DNA from: Chlorocebus sabaeus
Taxonomy: Eukaryota; Chordata; Mammalia; Primates; Cercopithecidae
NCBI RefSeq assembly: GCF_047675955.1
Contig: NC_132915.1
Location: 18,953,766 to 19,017,765, forward strand
DNA: 64,000 nt
Direction: 5' to 3'
The notes beneath the pieces were generated by a model. That model worked only from the letters and a program-made list of their open reading frames with translations, searched no databases and was not told the origin of the DNA. How positions within the stretch are numbered: position 1 is the stretch's first letter; each line of letters begins with the position of its first letter. Positions 1 to 12,040 of this stretch are shown piece by piece. Position numbers and translations under genes: made by a program.

Positions 1-936
1 AGAGGAATTTTACAGCTGAGCCACCAGGGGTGACATCACGTATCGGTAGGACCATGATGCCCACCTGAGTCTCAGATCAGCAAGTTTTTATTAAGGGTTT
101 CAAAAGGGGAGGGGGTGTAAGAACAGAGAGTAGGTACAAAGATCACATGCTTCAAAGAGCACAAAGCAGAACCACTGATAAGGGTCTAACAAAGATCACA
201 TGCTTCTGAGGGAAGAGAGCAAAGGGCAAAAGCAGAACCACTGATAAGGGTCTATGTTCAGTGGTGCACATATTGTCTTCATAAACATCTTAAACAGAAA
301 ACAGGGTTCGAGAGCTGAGAACTGGTCTGACCAAAAATTTACCAAGGCTGAATTTTCCCAACCCTAGTAAGCCTGAGGGTTCTGCAGGAGACCAGAGCTT
401 ATCTCAGTCCTTATCTCAACTGCATAAAATAGACATTCCCACAGCAGCCATTTACAGACCTCCCCCCAGGAATGCATTATTTTTCCAGGGTATTAATATT
501 AATATTCCTTGCTAGGAAAAGAATTTAGTGATATGTTTCCTACTTGCACATCTGTTTATAGGCTCTCTGCAAGAAGAAAAATATGGCTCTTTTTGCCCAA
601 CCCTGCAGGCAGTCAGACCTTAGGGTTGTCTTCCCTTTTTCCATAAAAATCACTATTATTCTGTTCTTTATCAAGGTGCACTGATTTCACATTGTTTGAA
701 CACAGGTTTTACAATCAATTTGTACAGTTAACACAATTATCACAGTGGTCCTGAGGTGATGTACATCCTCAGCTTATGAAGATACCAGGATTAAGAGATT
801 AAAGACAGGCATAAGAAATTATAAAAATATTGAGAACTGATAAATGTCCATATTAAGATGAAATCTTCACAATTTATGTTCCTCTGCTGCAGCTCCAGCC
901 AGTCTCTCCCTTCGGGGTCCCTGACTTCCCATAACA
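1..936 (-). mobile_element. Solo or partial LTR, class II (HERV-K/HML-like) endogenous retrovirus, cut by window edge
   Basis: Read on the minus strand, an LTR starts at 936 (TGTTATGGG) and runs off the left edge. A TATA-like TATAAA lies at 555-560 and a poly(A) signal AATAAA at 87-92, followed by the end of the element in the first bases. The start, the AT-rich middle and the tail resemble HML-type (class II) LTRs as I remember them; the length fits LTR13- or MER11-like families, but I cannot fix the subfamily. It interrupts an L1M: L1 sequence resumes at 937. The six bases 937-942 would be one target-site copy; the other is outside the window. No viral coding sequence is visible. Confidence 0.65.
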
Positions 937-939
937 CTC

Positions 940-3900
940 TATGCTCTGTTGTTTCCTTTGCTGTGCAGAAGATTTTTAGCTGAATATAATCCCATACGTC
1001 TATTTCCACTTTTGTTGCCTGTGCCTTTGAAGCATTATGCATAAAATCAATGCCTAGACTACTATTCTGAACAATTTCCCTATCTTTCTAGCATTTTTGT
1101 AGTGTTGGATCCTATATTTAAGTATTGAATCCATCCTGAATTTATTTTTGTGTATGGTGAGAGATAGGGGCCTAGTTTCATTCTTCCTCATACAGATATA
1201 CAGTTTTCCTAGCACCAGTTATTGATGAGGATGTCCTTTCTTCAAGGTATGTTCTTGGTTGAAAATCAGTTGGCTAAAAATATGTGAATTTATTTCTGAG
1301 TTCTCTAGTCTGTTCCATAAGTCTACATATCTGTTTTTATACCAATACCATGCTGTTTTGCTTATATAGCTTGGTAATATATTTTGAAGTTGGGAAGTAT
1401 GAGGCTTCCAGCTTTTTTGTTTTGATTTTGCTCGGTATCACTTGGGCTATTCAGAGTCTTTTGTGGTTCCAAACAAGTTTCAGGCTTTTTTTGTATTTCT
1501 GTGAAGAATGTCATTGGTATTTTGATAGGGATTGCAGTGAATCTATAGAATGTTTTGGGTAATAGGGTCATTTTAACAATATTAATTTTTCCAATCCATG
1601 AGCATGTCTTTCCATTTTCATGTGTCCTATTTCTTTCATCCATGTTTGTTAGTTTTCATTGTGGTGAGCTTTCACTTCCTTGGTTAAATTTATTCCTAAT
1701 TTTTATAGTGAATGTAAATGGGATTGCTTTCTTGATTTCCTTTTTGGATAGTGTTATTAGTGTATAAAAATGCTACTAATTTTTATATGATTTTATATCC
1801 TGCAACTTTACCAAATTTACTTATCAATTCTAAAATATTTTTGATAGAGTCTTCAAGTTTTTCTTTATAAAAGATCATGTCATCTACAATCAGGGACAAT
1901 TTCACATCCTCTTTTCCAATTTGAATGCCCTTTCTCTTTACTAATTGATCTGACCAGGACTTCCAATGTTATGTTGAATAAAAGTGGTGAAAGCTGGCAT
2001 TCTTGTCTTGTTATAGATCTTACACAAAAGGCTGTCAATATTTCCCTATTGTGTTGGTGTGAGTTTGTCATATATGACCTTCATTTTGAGGCATGTTTCT
2101 TTTATACACAGTTTGTGAGGGTTTTTATTTTAAAGGGATGTCAAATTTTATCAAATGCTTTTTCTGCATCTATTGAAATGATCATATGATTTCTGTCCTT
2201 GCTTCTGTTGATGTGACATATCACAGTTATTGATTTGTATATGTCAAACCATCCTTGCCTTCCTAGGCTAAATCCCACTTTGTCTTGTTGTATTATGTTT
2301 TTGATGTACTGGATTTGGTTTGCTAGTATTTTTCTGAGGATGTTTGCATCCATGCTCATCAGGGATACTCGCCTATGGTTTTCTTTTATTAGGGCGTCCT
2401 TTTCTGATCTTGGTATCAGGATGATGCTGGCCTCAGAGAACAAGTTAGAAAGAATTCCTTCTTCTTCAGTATACTGTAATAGTTTATGAAGAATTGGTGT
2501 TAGTTCTCCTTTAAAAGTTTGGTAGAATTCAGCAGTAAAGTCACCTGGGCTTTTCTTTTTTGAGAGATATTTTATTACTGGTTCAATCTTGTTATTTATT
2601 ATTGGTCTGTTCAGGTTTTCTATTTCTTCCTGATTCAATCTCAGTATGTTATGTGTGTCTGAAAATTCATTCCCTCCAGGTTTTCCAATTATGGGGAAAT
2701 TGCATAGTTGTTCATAATAGTCTCTAATGAACCTTTGTATTTCTGTGGTATTCATTGTAATGTCTCCTTTATTTCTGGTTTTCATTGGATATTCTCTTTT
2801 TCTTAGTCAATTTTGTTTAGCTCAACAGCTTTCAATTAATCTTTTGTAGTTTCTTATCTCTATTTTCTTCAGTTCTGCTCTTTTCCTTTCCATCTACTAA
2901 CTTTGAGTTTGGTTTGCTCTTGCTTTTCTAGTTCCTTTTAGTTTTCTGTTGGGTTGTTCACTTAAAATCTTTCTACTTCTTTGATGTAGGCATTTATTGC
3001 TATAAACATCCCTCTTAATACTGTTTTGACTAAATGGCATAGATTTTGGTATGCTGTGTATATGTTTTCATTTGTTACAAAAAGTTTTTATGTTTCCTCT
3101 TTTTTGACAAAAATGGTCATTCAGCAGCATGTTGTTTAACTCCCATGTTACCTGGGCCTTTGAAGTCTTACCTACAAAATACTTGCCTACACAAAGATTT
3201 GTACAGTGTTCAAATTCCTATTTTTATCTAGTTTTATCTCATTGTGATCTAAGAAGATACTCAATGTGATTTTGATTTTTAAAAGTTGGTTGAGATTAGT
3301 TTTGTTGCCTAACATATGGTATCTCTTAGAAAATATTCCATTTGCTGATGAGAATGTTTTCTGTAACTATTTGATAAAATGTTTTGTAAACGTTGTTAGC
3401 TCCATTTGATCTATAATGTAATTTATTTTTTAGTTTTTGTGTACATAATCTAGCTAATGCTAAAAGTGGTGTGCTGTAGTCCTCAATTATTATGTTGGAG
3501 TCTACATCTGTCTTTGGCTCTAATATTTGCTTTATATATCTGGGTGCTTCAGTGTAGGGTGCGTATATATTTACAATTGTTACATCCTCTGGCTAAATTG
3601 ATCCCTGATACAATTAGTCTGTGTCCCTGCTCAAAATCTCATCTTGAGTTTTAATCCACATAATCCCCACATGTCAAGGGCAGGACCAAGAATGGAGGTA
3701 ATTGGATCGTGAGGATGGTTTCCCCCATGCTGTTCTCATGACAGTGAGTGAGTCTTATGAGATCTGATAGTTTTATAACCATCTGGCATTTCCCCTGCTT
3801 GCATTCATTCCATCCTGCCACCCTGTAAAGAAGGTGCCTTCTTCTCCTTTGCCTTCCACCATGATTGCTAAGTTTCATGAGGCCTCCACAGAAATGCAAA

Positions 3901-4300
3901 ACTGTGAGTCAAACCTCTTCTCTTTATAAATTGCCCAGTCTCAGGTATTTCTTCATAGCAGTGTGAGAACAGGCCAGTACAATCCCTCTATCACTGTGTA
4001 ATGATCTTTCTTGTATCCTTTTATGTTTTTAGATTCAAAGTCTATGTTTTTTGATTTGTTGTCTGATTTAAGTATAGCTACTCCTGACCACTTTTGTTTT
4101 CCATTTTTGTGGAATATCTTTTTCTTAATCCCTTCATTTCCAGTCTGTGTCTTTCACAGGTGAACCAAGTTTTTTGTAGGCAGGATATAGCTAGGTCTTT
4201 CTTGGTAATTCATTCAACCCATCTATATTTTATTTGGGGAATTTAAACCTTTTATATTCAAGGTTGTTATTGAATGGTGATCTTACTCCTGTTATTTTGT
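940..4300 (-). pseudogene. L1M ORF2 relic (endonuclease-reverse transcriptase)
   Basis: This is a decayed L1 ORF2 on the minus strand, originally an endonuclease plus reverse transcriptase for target-primed reverse transcription. The longest surviving frame is 2141-2785 (214 codons), with the RT blocks reading NRPI, KKSPG, FTAEFYQ, SIILIP, VGF and ISIDAEKAFDKI. A further frame at 1880-2071 carries the LSPLLFNI block. The expected F-A-D-D catalytic box reads V-D-D-M at 1873-1887, so the two aspartates survive. A C-terminal frame covers 1362-1643 (SWIGKINIVKM, FFTE). Stops and frameshifts separate the pieces, and an LTR (3606-3981) splits the endonuclease part. It is nonfunctional. The upstream limit is estimated from homology only. 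Confidence 0.8.
3606..3981 (+). mobile_element. MaLR solo LTR (THE1/MST type) inside L1M
   Basis: A 376-bp LTR begins TGATACAATTAG and ends GGCCAGTACA. Its body matches the remembered THE1/MST LTR pattern (CTCATCTTGAG, TTCTCATGACAGTGAG, GATCTGATAGTTTTATAA, CCACCATGATTG, CCCAGTCTCAGGTAT). It is flanked by a perfect 5-bp duplication, ATCCC (3601-3605 and 3982-3986), as expected for ERVL-MaLR insertion. The L1 ORF2 sequence continues across the junction once the LTR and one copy of ATCCC are removed, so the LTR is younger than the L1. The length and 3' half suggest MST rather than THE1. Confidence 0.88.
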
Positions 4301-4479
4301 TAATTGTTCTGTTTTGCATATCCTTTCTCTTTATTTTTGCAGTTTGGTGATTGTAGTGATAATGCTTGATTTATCTTTCTTATTTGTATATCTGCTTTAC
4401 CAGTGAGTTTTATATATCATGTATTTTCTCCATGGTAGATATATTTTCACTTCCTGACATAAGACTCACTTAAGTATTT

Positions 4480-5200
4480 CTAGTCATGAATTCCTTCAGT
4501 TTTTGTTTGTCTGGAAAATACTTTTTTCTTCATTTATGATGGATAACTGTGCTGGATATAGTGTCCTTTTCTGAAAGCTTTTTTCTCTTTCAGCACTTTG
4601 AATATATCATTTTGTTCTTTCCTGGCTTGTAAGGTTTCTGTGCCAAGAAATGTGCTGAGAGTCTAATGCAGACTTCCTTGTATGTGACTTGATGCTTTTC
4701 TTTTGCTGTTTTTAGAATTCTTTTTTTGTCTTTGACTTTTAACTATAATGTGCCTCAGAGAACCATTTTGGGTTAAATTTATTTGGAGATTTTTGAACTT
4801 CCTGTTTATCTCTCAATACTTGGGGGATTTTCAGTTATTATTTCATTAAATGGGTTTACTATGTCTTTTCTCATCTCTTCACCATCTGGAACTTCCAAAT
4901 TTTGAATATTTGTTCACTTAATGGTGTCGTGTATGTCACATAGGCTTTCTTCATTTTTAAATTTGTAGGGAAGGGGTTGGAGGGAGATCTGACTGGTTTA
5001 TTTCAAAAGGCCTATCTTCAAGTTCAAAAATTATTTACTCTGCTTGATCTAGTCTATTGTTGAAGCTTTTGATGGTTTTTCTTATTCATTGAAGTCTTCA
5101 GTTCCATAATTTCTCTTTGGTTCTTTTTTATCTGTCTCTTTATTAGATTTCCCTCTTAGGTAATGAATTATTTTCTGGATTTTGTTGAATTGTCTGTGTT
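4480..5200 (-). pseudogene. L1M ORF1 relic
   Basis: Minus-strand sequence here follows the order expected of L1M ORF1, the RNA-binding chaperone of the retrotransposon. It is so decayed that no frame longer than about 70 codons remains. Recognition rests on antisense DNA similarity to remembered L1M ORF1 text (for example the segments around 4620-4760 and 4850-5000), not on a preserved protein. The limits are rough. Confidence 0.5.
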
Positions 5201-6525
5201 CTCCTGTAACTAACTGGTTTCCTCAAGATCATTGTTTTGAATTCCTTTCCTTTGAGACCAATTACTGGAATATCATTGTGCTCCTTTGGAGATGTCACGT
5301 TTTCATGCTTTTTCATGTTTTTTATGTCCCTATGTGTATCTGGTGTAACACTCACTCTTTCCAATGTTATGAAGTAGATTTAGAGGGAAAGATTTTTCTG
5401 GTAGATATACCTACAGTGTCAGTTGAGAAGGGTGCTTTGGCTTTGGCTCTTGGTGGGTGCAGTCATGCAGTTTGTGTAGGATTTCTTTCAGCTATAGTAA
5501 ACATCAGTTTTGTCGGCAAGTTCCACAGTGGCCTAGGCTGCGGTTGTTTGTGGAGGCTATGGTTTGACTTTGCTGGGAACAGAGACACTGGGTAGGCCAG
5601 TCCTTGGGTACTTGGGAGATATACATGGGTGTGCGGTGGTCGTGCTACTGGAGGGGGTAGGATAGTCAGCACTAGGGATAGGAAACTCCAGATGGGCCTT
5701 AGGCCCCTTAACATCATTCCTAGGTGCCAGCAGTGGCAGTAGTGGATACTAGGTGGGCCAGTTATTGAGCCCCTGGCAGGGCACACATGGGTACATGTCA
5801 GTTCCACTGCTGGAGGGGGCAGGGTCACTGTTGGTGGTGAAAGACCCATGTGGGCAACTCTCAGACTCCAGTAAATGCACACTTCAGCTCCCAGTGTCCT
5901 TGGGGCAACCTCACTGATGTGCCAGAGTGTCTGTTTCCCAGGGTACGGGGCACTGCATGGGCTCAAGTGCTGGGTCCAGCTGGTCTCACAATGCTGTGGC
6001 TGTTTGAGTGGATGTGGGTGATCTTAGTGGGGCCCCAGGACAGGATGCAGTCTGTATTGTCTCTGTTCTCAATATGGTACCACGCTGCTGCAGCCTGGAT
6101 CCCAGTGGTGGGGGTGACCTAACATGAATTTCCTCTCTGGAATAATGCAGTCACACAGATTCTAAGCAGCTCTCTATACTAGACTCAGGGTCTGTGAAGG
6201 CTGAGAGGCTCTCCTGCAATGAAGACTGCGGGTACCTGTGGTAAGAATGTAGACTTCTGGGGATCTTACACCTGCCTTTTCCCCACAATTGGGAGTCCCT
6301 CTTGACTCAGCTAATTTGTCCAGCTGCTTTGCTTCCTTCTCTATGCAGCCATCTCAAGTTTCTGTGCCTCAGCAGATCTTTGTCCCTTTCTGGTTGAATT
6401 CCAATATTCTCCCTTGGACACTCTGTTCCATGTGAGGTTATCTAATTGTTGCTTTGGTCCTTTTTTGTGGAGGAAATGAGTGCTGGGCACCTCTAGTTAG
6501 CCATCTTCACATTTCACTTTTTATT
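5200..6525 (-). other. 5' UTR and leader of the L1M
   Basis: This GC-richer stretch lies upstream (in L1 orientation) of the ORF1 relic. The 167-codon minus frame at 5463-5966 is proline- and histidine-rich with no recognisable domain, and I read it as chance openness in GC-rich leader DNA. The end near 6500-6525 (CAGCCATCTT-like motif reading, then AT-rich unique DNA) resembles the usual 5' terminus of an L1. Confidence 0.5.
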
Positions 6526-8029
6526 AAACCAAAAAAATAAAATTAGTAATCATAGTTATAGGCGTTAAACATGCAGCCACTTCAAAGTAAAATAAATATT
6601 TGCCATAAATCAAGTAAGGTCCGGGATATAATAATGAATTCACAACATTTACACTCATTCAGGGTTACAGTGGTGACTCCAGTGGGGGAGTTACTGAGCA
6701 AAAGCATAGTGGAGTATTAATGTCCATATCTAACTTTTTAATGTTTTGATCTGCGTATTCAGCAAACAGAATGAATGGCTTTGTAAATATTTTTTCTCAG
6801 TAGGTTTAGGGGCCTTCATTAGGAAGGCTTTGGCCATGATTCATTTGTTGTCATTGTCATCCTCTACTCTATTTAGGTCCACTAGGACCCAACTAACTCC
6901 AGAAATTGCATTTTATTTGGAAACCGGGGGCACTGAACAATGACCTAAATGTAAAACATAATCCTGGAGGAATGAAGGAGAAGCAATAGAGAGCCACTGA
7001 AAACCAAAATCAATGTCAACGTCCTGTAAAAGGAGTGATGAAAGTGCAAATCTGGAGTTGTCTGAAAAATTAAAAGGTAGAGTTACAAAGCCAAGAGGGA
7101 AAACAAAATGTTTCCTGGAACCCAATGTCCATATGATGGAAAGGTAAAAAGCTGAACACTTCAGAAAGTGATGAGAAATGATAGATACGTTAGAAAAAAA
7201 AAACTAGAACAAAAATGTGAATGAAGCTGTAATTTCAGGTGGTGCTAAGTACAGTGGGGACCACGACTTAATAGCTATCAACAAAAAGAAAATCTGAACC
7301 TGGGATCTGAATTAGATTTGGAATCTCCTAAAGGAGAAATAAACAAAATGAAAATGTTACTTAATTAATACTCTTGAATATATTCTTTATGACACATATT
7401 TCCTTTTTATCTGTTAAAAATATCTTGTAGAACTTGAACCTAACATTTTATTCACCCATACAACTTTAAAAATCATTCTGATCCACACCTGCTTTGCCTG
7501 AATGATTTTTAAAAAACACTCATTTTACATTTTAAGCCACTCATTTTACAAATATATTGAATACCTATGGTTAGTTACCTTGCTTAGCATTGGAGCAATA
7601 AAAAGGTGAAGTGTTAAATTTTTGCTTTTGAGTAACTCACAGTCTAATGGGGGAGACAGATGATTATACAGTTAATTTCAACACCATTTTTAAAGTGCCA
7701 TGATAAGTGTGACATGGTGCTACAACCAAGTTCTGTCCTAAGAGCGTGGAAACCTGCATTGCTCAAGGTAGAGGCAATCTGCTACTTTAAAGCTGCCAGC
7801 AATTTTCTTAATCATTTTTGGAGAAGGCAGACTCCCTTTCGGAAGGCATATGCCAAGGGTGGGTGCAGAGGGGATTAGAAGAAGGAGGGGATTAGGAGAA
7901 GGAGATTTTTACAGGGGAAGGGAGGGTAGCTTATGTTACTGGGCCATTTAGCAAAGGACAGCCACCATCCTTTTCATTGACACAAAGAGGAGGGAAACTC
8001 CTTTGTCTATTTAATAACAGCTTACCTTC
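6526..8029. other. AT-rich single-copy sequence, no feature recognised
   Basis: No gene, RNA or clear repeat is seen. A weak MIR/L2-like trace (ACCTATGGTTAGTTACCTTGC, about 7550-7670) is possible. Short open frames at 6746-6943 and 7660-7878 have no domain and no splice context. Confidence 0.4.
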
Positions 8030-8225
8030 ACAGTTCTCATATCATGTACTGGGCATTGTCCTAAGTTCCTTACCTGTATTACGTGCCACAACTCTATGAG
8101 GTAGGGACCCTTTATGCAGGTAATGAGTAGAGTATTAGTTCTGTTTTTTAAATTGAGAAAACTGAGGCACAGACAGTTGACTTTCCCCAGGGCACATAGC
8201 AAGTAGAGTGGAGTCAGGATACTAA
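8030..8225 (+). repeat. MIR SINE fragment
   Basis: The sequence follows MIR order: a worn 'tactgggcattgtcctaag' segment, 'caactctatgaggtaggg', then 'gagaaaactgaggcacagac' and 'gggcacatagcaag'. These are the MIR core and 3' half with typical divergence. Confidence 0.75.
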
Positions 8226-8329
8226 CGTGTAAAGTTGCCAGAGCCTAGATGTTTGACTGCTACTCCATACTGCCCCCACTACCTTCACTGTCAGCAGACT
8301 GGCTTTTCTACAGAAAGTTATTACTATGA

Positions 8330-8945
8330 TCAATCAAAGATGTCCACTAACTATTCAACACTGCCCTCAGCAGGAGTGGAGGGTCTTTAAACCTTCTCTT
8401 TGATTTGGGCAGGCCCTATGGCCACTGTGAGCACAGAATATGACAGAAGTGTCATGTGCCTCTTTTCAGGTCTTAACAGACTGGCAGCTTCCACTTCCTC
8501 TGTCCTGAAACACTACTTAAATTTTTAAAATCTGAAAAAGCAAATATGTGCTATAAAGAATGTATTTAAGAGTAGTGAGCCCTAAGACTATCACTAAGAA
8601 GTCTGACTACCCTGTTTAAGAGACCACACGGAGAGACTTTCAAGGTTTTTATGAGACTACATGGAGGAGGGAGGGGACCACTTGAATCCAGTCTTTCAGC
8701 GATGCCCTTGGAGGCAATGGGGATTCTTGGTCCCGCCAGACCAGCCCTGCCTCCAGCCGAATAAAACACCATATGATCCCAGTCAGTGCAATGTGGAGAA
8801 GTAGCTTAGCATCCTGCAAAATGCTAACCATCAAAATCATTATATGTTAATTTAAAAAAAAGGAAAAAGAAAAAATGTTATTTTAAACCACTGAAGTTTG
8901 GGGTAGTTTGTTATTCAGCAATAGATCACCAGAACAAATACACTG
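8330..8945 (+). mobile_element. Ancient LTR relic (ERVL/MaLR-like)
   Basis: The body has 'gatttgggcaggccctatgg', 'gacagaagtgtcatgtgcc' and 'ggcagcttccacttcctc', and the end is 'aaaccactgaagtttggggtagtttgttattcagcaatag'-like at about 8885-8935. This is the standard tail of old MLT1-type LTRs. The middle (8560-8780) is diverged. Family assignment is uncertain. Confidence 0.55.
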
Positions 8946-9264
8946 ACTTAGAACTGGGTATAAGATAGGGATAACAGGAATAAGGAACCCCAAAGAAAAA
9001 TAGCACACTGGGACCTGGGGTGATGCTGTTCCTACTGGTAGGAGGGGGAATCAGATTTCAAGTGGGGGTGGAAGGATATCACCAGAGAATGAACATCTTT
9101 TTGTTCTTAATCTAAACTTTGTTTTCTGCATGTGAGTTTTCTCCGTTACGCTTAATTCTTCAGTAAGGTTTTGTTAAACCTTACAGCCTGGATTAGAGAG
9201 AATAAAAATGGCACAACAAGAGAGAGAAAGGATAAGCAAATCATTCACCACATTCTGTGTAACA
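8946..9264. other. Unassigned sequence
   Basis: No recognisable gene or repeat. Confidence 0.4.
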
Positions 9265-9420
9265 GAATAAATGCCCTCATTCTTAGGGCAGGCTGTTTGG
9301 GTTCAAATCCCAGCTCTACAAATTACTTGTTTTATCCCCTTGGAAAAATTACTTGAATCCTTTGTGACTCAGTTGCCCCATCTGTACAATTAGAGTTGGT
9401 ACTGACTCATTTATGTCTCC
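9265..9420 (+). repeat. MIR SINE fragment (5' half)
   Basis: 'gggttcaaatcccagctctac', 'ccttggaaaaattacttgaa' and 'ttgccccatctgtacaat' are the ordered landmarks of the MIR 5' half and core. Confidence 0.7.
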
Positions 9421-9829
9421 TATCTCCATGATCAAGGGAGAAGAAACCTTCCCATCCTCCTCCTCAGCACTTACAGCCTTGCCTCTACGATCTTCCATGA
9501 ATCTTAGTTTGAGGGGAATGAGAAGGATCTAGAAACCTGGAGAGTGACTAAAACACCAGTAGATAACAAGCATTTTAGACAGAGGGGGCAGCATGAGAAA
9601 ACACCTGTGGGTGAGAGAGAGAAATGTGTCTTTGGAGAACCACAAGCAGATCAAAACAATGTTATGTCTGGTGTGTGGCATAGAAGGTGTAGGTAGTGAA
9701 GTGAACAGAAGGAGACGCACTGGAGAGGGAAAAGCAAGAGCCAGACCTTATTTTCCATGGCAAGTAGTTTGGGCTTTAGTGTAACAGCAAGAGGAAAGAC
9801 AATTACACAAAAAAAATGAAACTATAGAC
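9421..9829. other. Unassigned sequence
   Basis: No gene or repeat recognised. Two overlapping open frames of about 63 codons on opposite strands (9529-9784) have no domain or supporting context. Confidence 0.4.
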
Positions 9830-9955
9830 ATATTGTACCTATCATGTATTAACATTCAATCTTCATAAGAAATCTGTAAGATAAGTAGGAAATATATCGT
9901 TATTCCATTACTAATTTAAAAAACTGAGGTCTAGAGGTATAGTTGCTAGGACTCA
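9830..9955 (+). repeat. MIR SINE fragment
   Basis: 'attaacattcaatcttcataag', 'ctgtaagataagtagg' and 'aaaaactgaggtctagaggt' follow the MIR core order with heavy divergence. Confidence 0.55.
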
Positions 9956-10091
9956 ACAGATTTGTTGAGCCTTCTCAGACGCAAGCGACCGGAGGGAGGA
10001 AACAAACTGCTGGAGATAGGAGCCCGTTTAAAATATACACATGTAAAGAGAAAGGTCACTTTATAAGTTCTTTTTCTCATCGCCCGGATAC

Positions 10092-10397
10092 TGTGGTCTG
10101 AATGTTTGTGTTTTCCCCACACTTATTGATTGGAATCGAATTCCCACTGTAATTTTATTAAGTTGTGGGGACATTGAAAGCTGGGGACTGTTGTCCTTAC
10201 AAAACAGGCCAAAGGGAGTTCACATATCCCCTTCCACCACGTGAGGTTGCAAGAATATGGCCCTTGCCAGGTACTGCATCTGCCAACACCTTCCTCTTAG
10301 AGTTCCCAGCCTCTAGAACTGTGAGAAATAGACTTCTGTTATTTATAACCCACCCAGTTTATGCTATTTTGGCATAGCAGCCAAATAGACTAAGACA
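10092..10397 (+). mobile_element. MLT1-type MaLR LTR
   Basis: It starts TGTGGTCTGAATGTTTGTGT. It ends with the MLT1 tail: 'ccagcctctagaactgtgag', 'aaatagacttctgttattta' (a degraded poly(A)-signal region), 'acccacccagtttatg' and 'gccaaatagactaagaca'. At about 306 bp it is a near-complete but internally shortened LTR. No clear 5-bp duplication remains. Confidence 0.8.
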
Positions 10398-11386
10398 CTG
10401 TTTACTGTACATGAAAAGAAAAGAAAAAAAACATTCTAGGCAATCCAGCTCATGTACCTAGATTTACCTTCCGCACTACATAGTATTAAACTAAACAGAA
10501 GCTGGCTGTCTATTACATATGCCAAACTTTCCAAATGATTCTTCTCAGTAAAGTATTTCTGTCTTATGCCATAAAACAAGAAGAAACTTTTGTTCAACTA
10601 GACAATACTATCCATATAAAAAACAGTAAATTATTGTGATGGCCGTATCACACTTCAGGGCTAAGAGTGGATAAATCAACATTACAGCCTGACAATTAGG
10701 TAGAAATAATTTTTATTAATTCTCAGCTTACCTTGTCCTGTGTTAGCAATATGAATGAAATTCACATTTTTTTTTTCCCTCAGCAAAAAGACTTTTATAT
10801 CTAAGTCTGCCTGATCTGGTCCAATTTTTTATGTTTCCATTTCATCTACCATGCTTTATTCACAACTATTAAGGGATAAAGAAATACTGAAGTCAGTCTT
10901 TCTATGATCATTAACCTTTACAGTTTCTAATCTAGCCAGAGTGCCTTAAGACTCAGAATGATTTAGTTAGAAATATTTGCATTTTTCAATAAAATGAGAT
11001 CTGTATTTTTAATAGCATCTCTCTGATTTGCAAATATTAAACCCTACCAATAAGTAGAACCAATAACCAGAACCCTTGTTCACATGAACAATAGTATTAC
11101 TTACAGTACTACTGAAAGGAAATGGTATTATTGGAAGTCTCCCTCATCTAAGGAAGAAAGAATAAACAAAATTCATTATTATTCTATTATTTGTTGGTGG
11201 CTAGGAATTCAGCAGATGAAAACAATGAAGTTTCAGACCATTCTGAATGCTATCTTTATGACCTCTCACTAGGTGCTTTCACCATAACAGAACAAAAATT
11301 TTAAAACCAACCATTACTGCTTCTCTAGTATTGAGTCAGGAAGTGAGTATTTTATCATCGCTACTCTCAGAAAAGAGTTCCATTAC
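10398..11386. other. AT-rich single-copy sequence
   Basis: No gene or repeat recognised. The 62-codon frame at 11084-11272 shows no domain. Confidence 0.4.
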
Positions 11387-11657
11387 CTTTGGGAGGCCGA
11401 GGCAGGCAGATCATGAGGTCAGGAGTTCAAGACCAGCCTGACCAACATGGTGAAACCCCATCTCTACTAAAAAAAAAAAAATACAAAAATTAGCCAGGCA
11501 TGGTGACACATGCCTGTAATCCCAGCTACTCGGGAGGCTGAGGCAGGAGAATCACTTAAACCTGGGAGGCCGAGGTGGTAGTGAGCCAAGATCACACCAC
11601 TGCACGCCAACCTGGGTGACAGAGCAAGACTCCATCTAAAAAAAAAAAAAAAAAAAA
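11387..11657 (+). repeat. Alu (AluS-like), 5'-truncated
   Basis: This is a plus-strand Alu missing about the first 35-40 bases: it begins at the 'tttgggaggccgagg' segment. The middle A-rich linker is followed by the right monomer and a pure A tail at about 11639-11657. An imperfect duplication, GTTCCATTAC (11378-11387) versus GTTACATTAA (11658-11667), suggests truncation during insertion. Confidence 0.92.
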
Positions 11658-11689
11658 GTTACATTAACTCCACATTTCTTAGACTCCAT

Positions 11690-12040
11690 TCTCTCCCACC
11701 AAAGTCTCTCACCATTGCCACAATTCACTCATTTATTAAGTCTTGTGCTAGTTCCTTAAATTTTCTTACATGGAACCATTACCATTAGAAATACCTTATT
11801 TCAGGTTCTTGCTGTAAACAATTCAAACCACTCCCCGATTTCTTTTCATTCCACTCATTCTCTATTCAAGCAGTCAACATGATCTTTCCGAACTGTAATC
11901 CTCATTATAGATCTTTCAACTTCAAAATCCTAAGACAATTTTCACACTCTTGAAAATAAGTTTTAAATTTCTTAATATGTCCCTTCTCATTGCCTATGAC
12001 TTAGCTGCGATTCCAGCCCTCCGGTAAAGGGTAAGGTGAT
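11690..12040 (+). repeat. Possible L2 LINE fragment
   Basis: Segments such as 'tcaacttcaaaatcctaagac', 'cttctcattgcctatgac' and 'gctgcgattccagccctcc' are loosely L2-like. Similarity is weak and rests on order and tone rather than long matches. Confidence 0.3.

Larger units (their letters stand above)
937..6525 (-). mobile_element. Old L1 (L1M-type), long but 3'-interrupted copy
   Basis: An antisense L1 runs from ORF2 C-terminal sequence (937) through the reverse transcriptase region (about 1870-2785), the endonuclease region (about 2960-4300, split by an LTR at 3606-3981) and an L1M-type ORF1 (about 4480-5200) to a GC-richer 5' UTR ending near 6525. The 3' end is not visible, because the LTR at 1-936 replaces it. 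The ORF1 and 5' UTR organisation suits mammalian L1M subfamilies rather than young L1PA. Many stops and frameshifts show it is long dead. The boundary at 6525 is approximate. Confidence 0.85.

Noticed and set aside
2141..2785. 214-codon open frame as a possible gene
   Set aside because: It is L1 ORF2 reverse transcriptase sequence in a dead L1M; stops and frameshifts flank it.
5463..5966. 167-codon minus frame in GC-richer DNA
   Set aside because: It sits in the L1M 5' leader and has no domain or codon character.
5400..6125. CpG island or gene promoter
   Set aside because: It is GC-rich but poor in CpG and belongs to the L1M leader.
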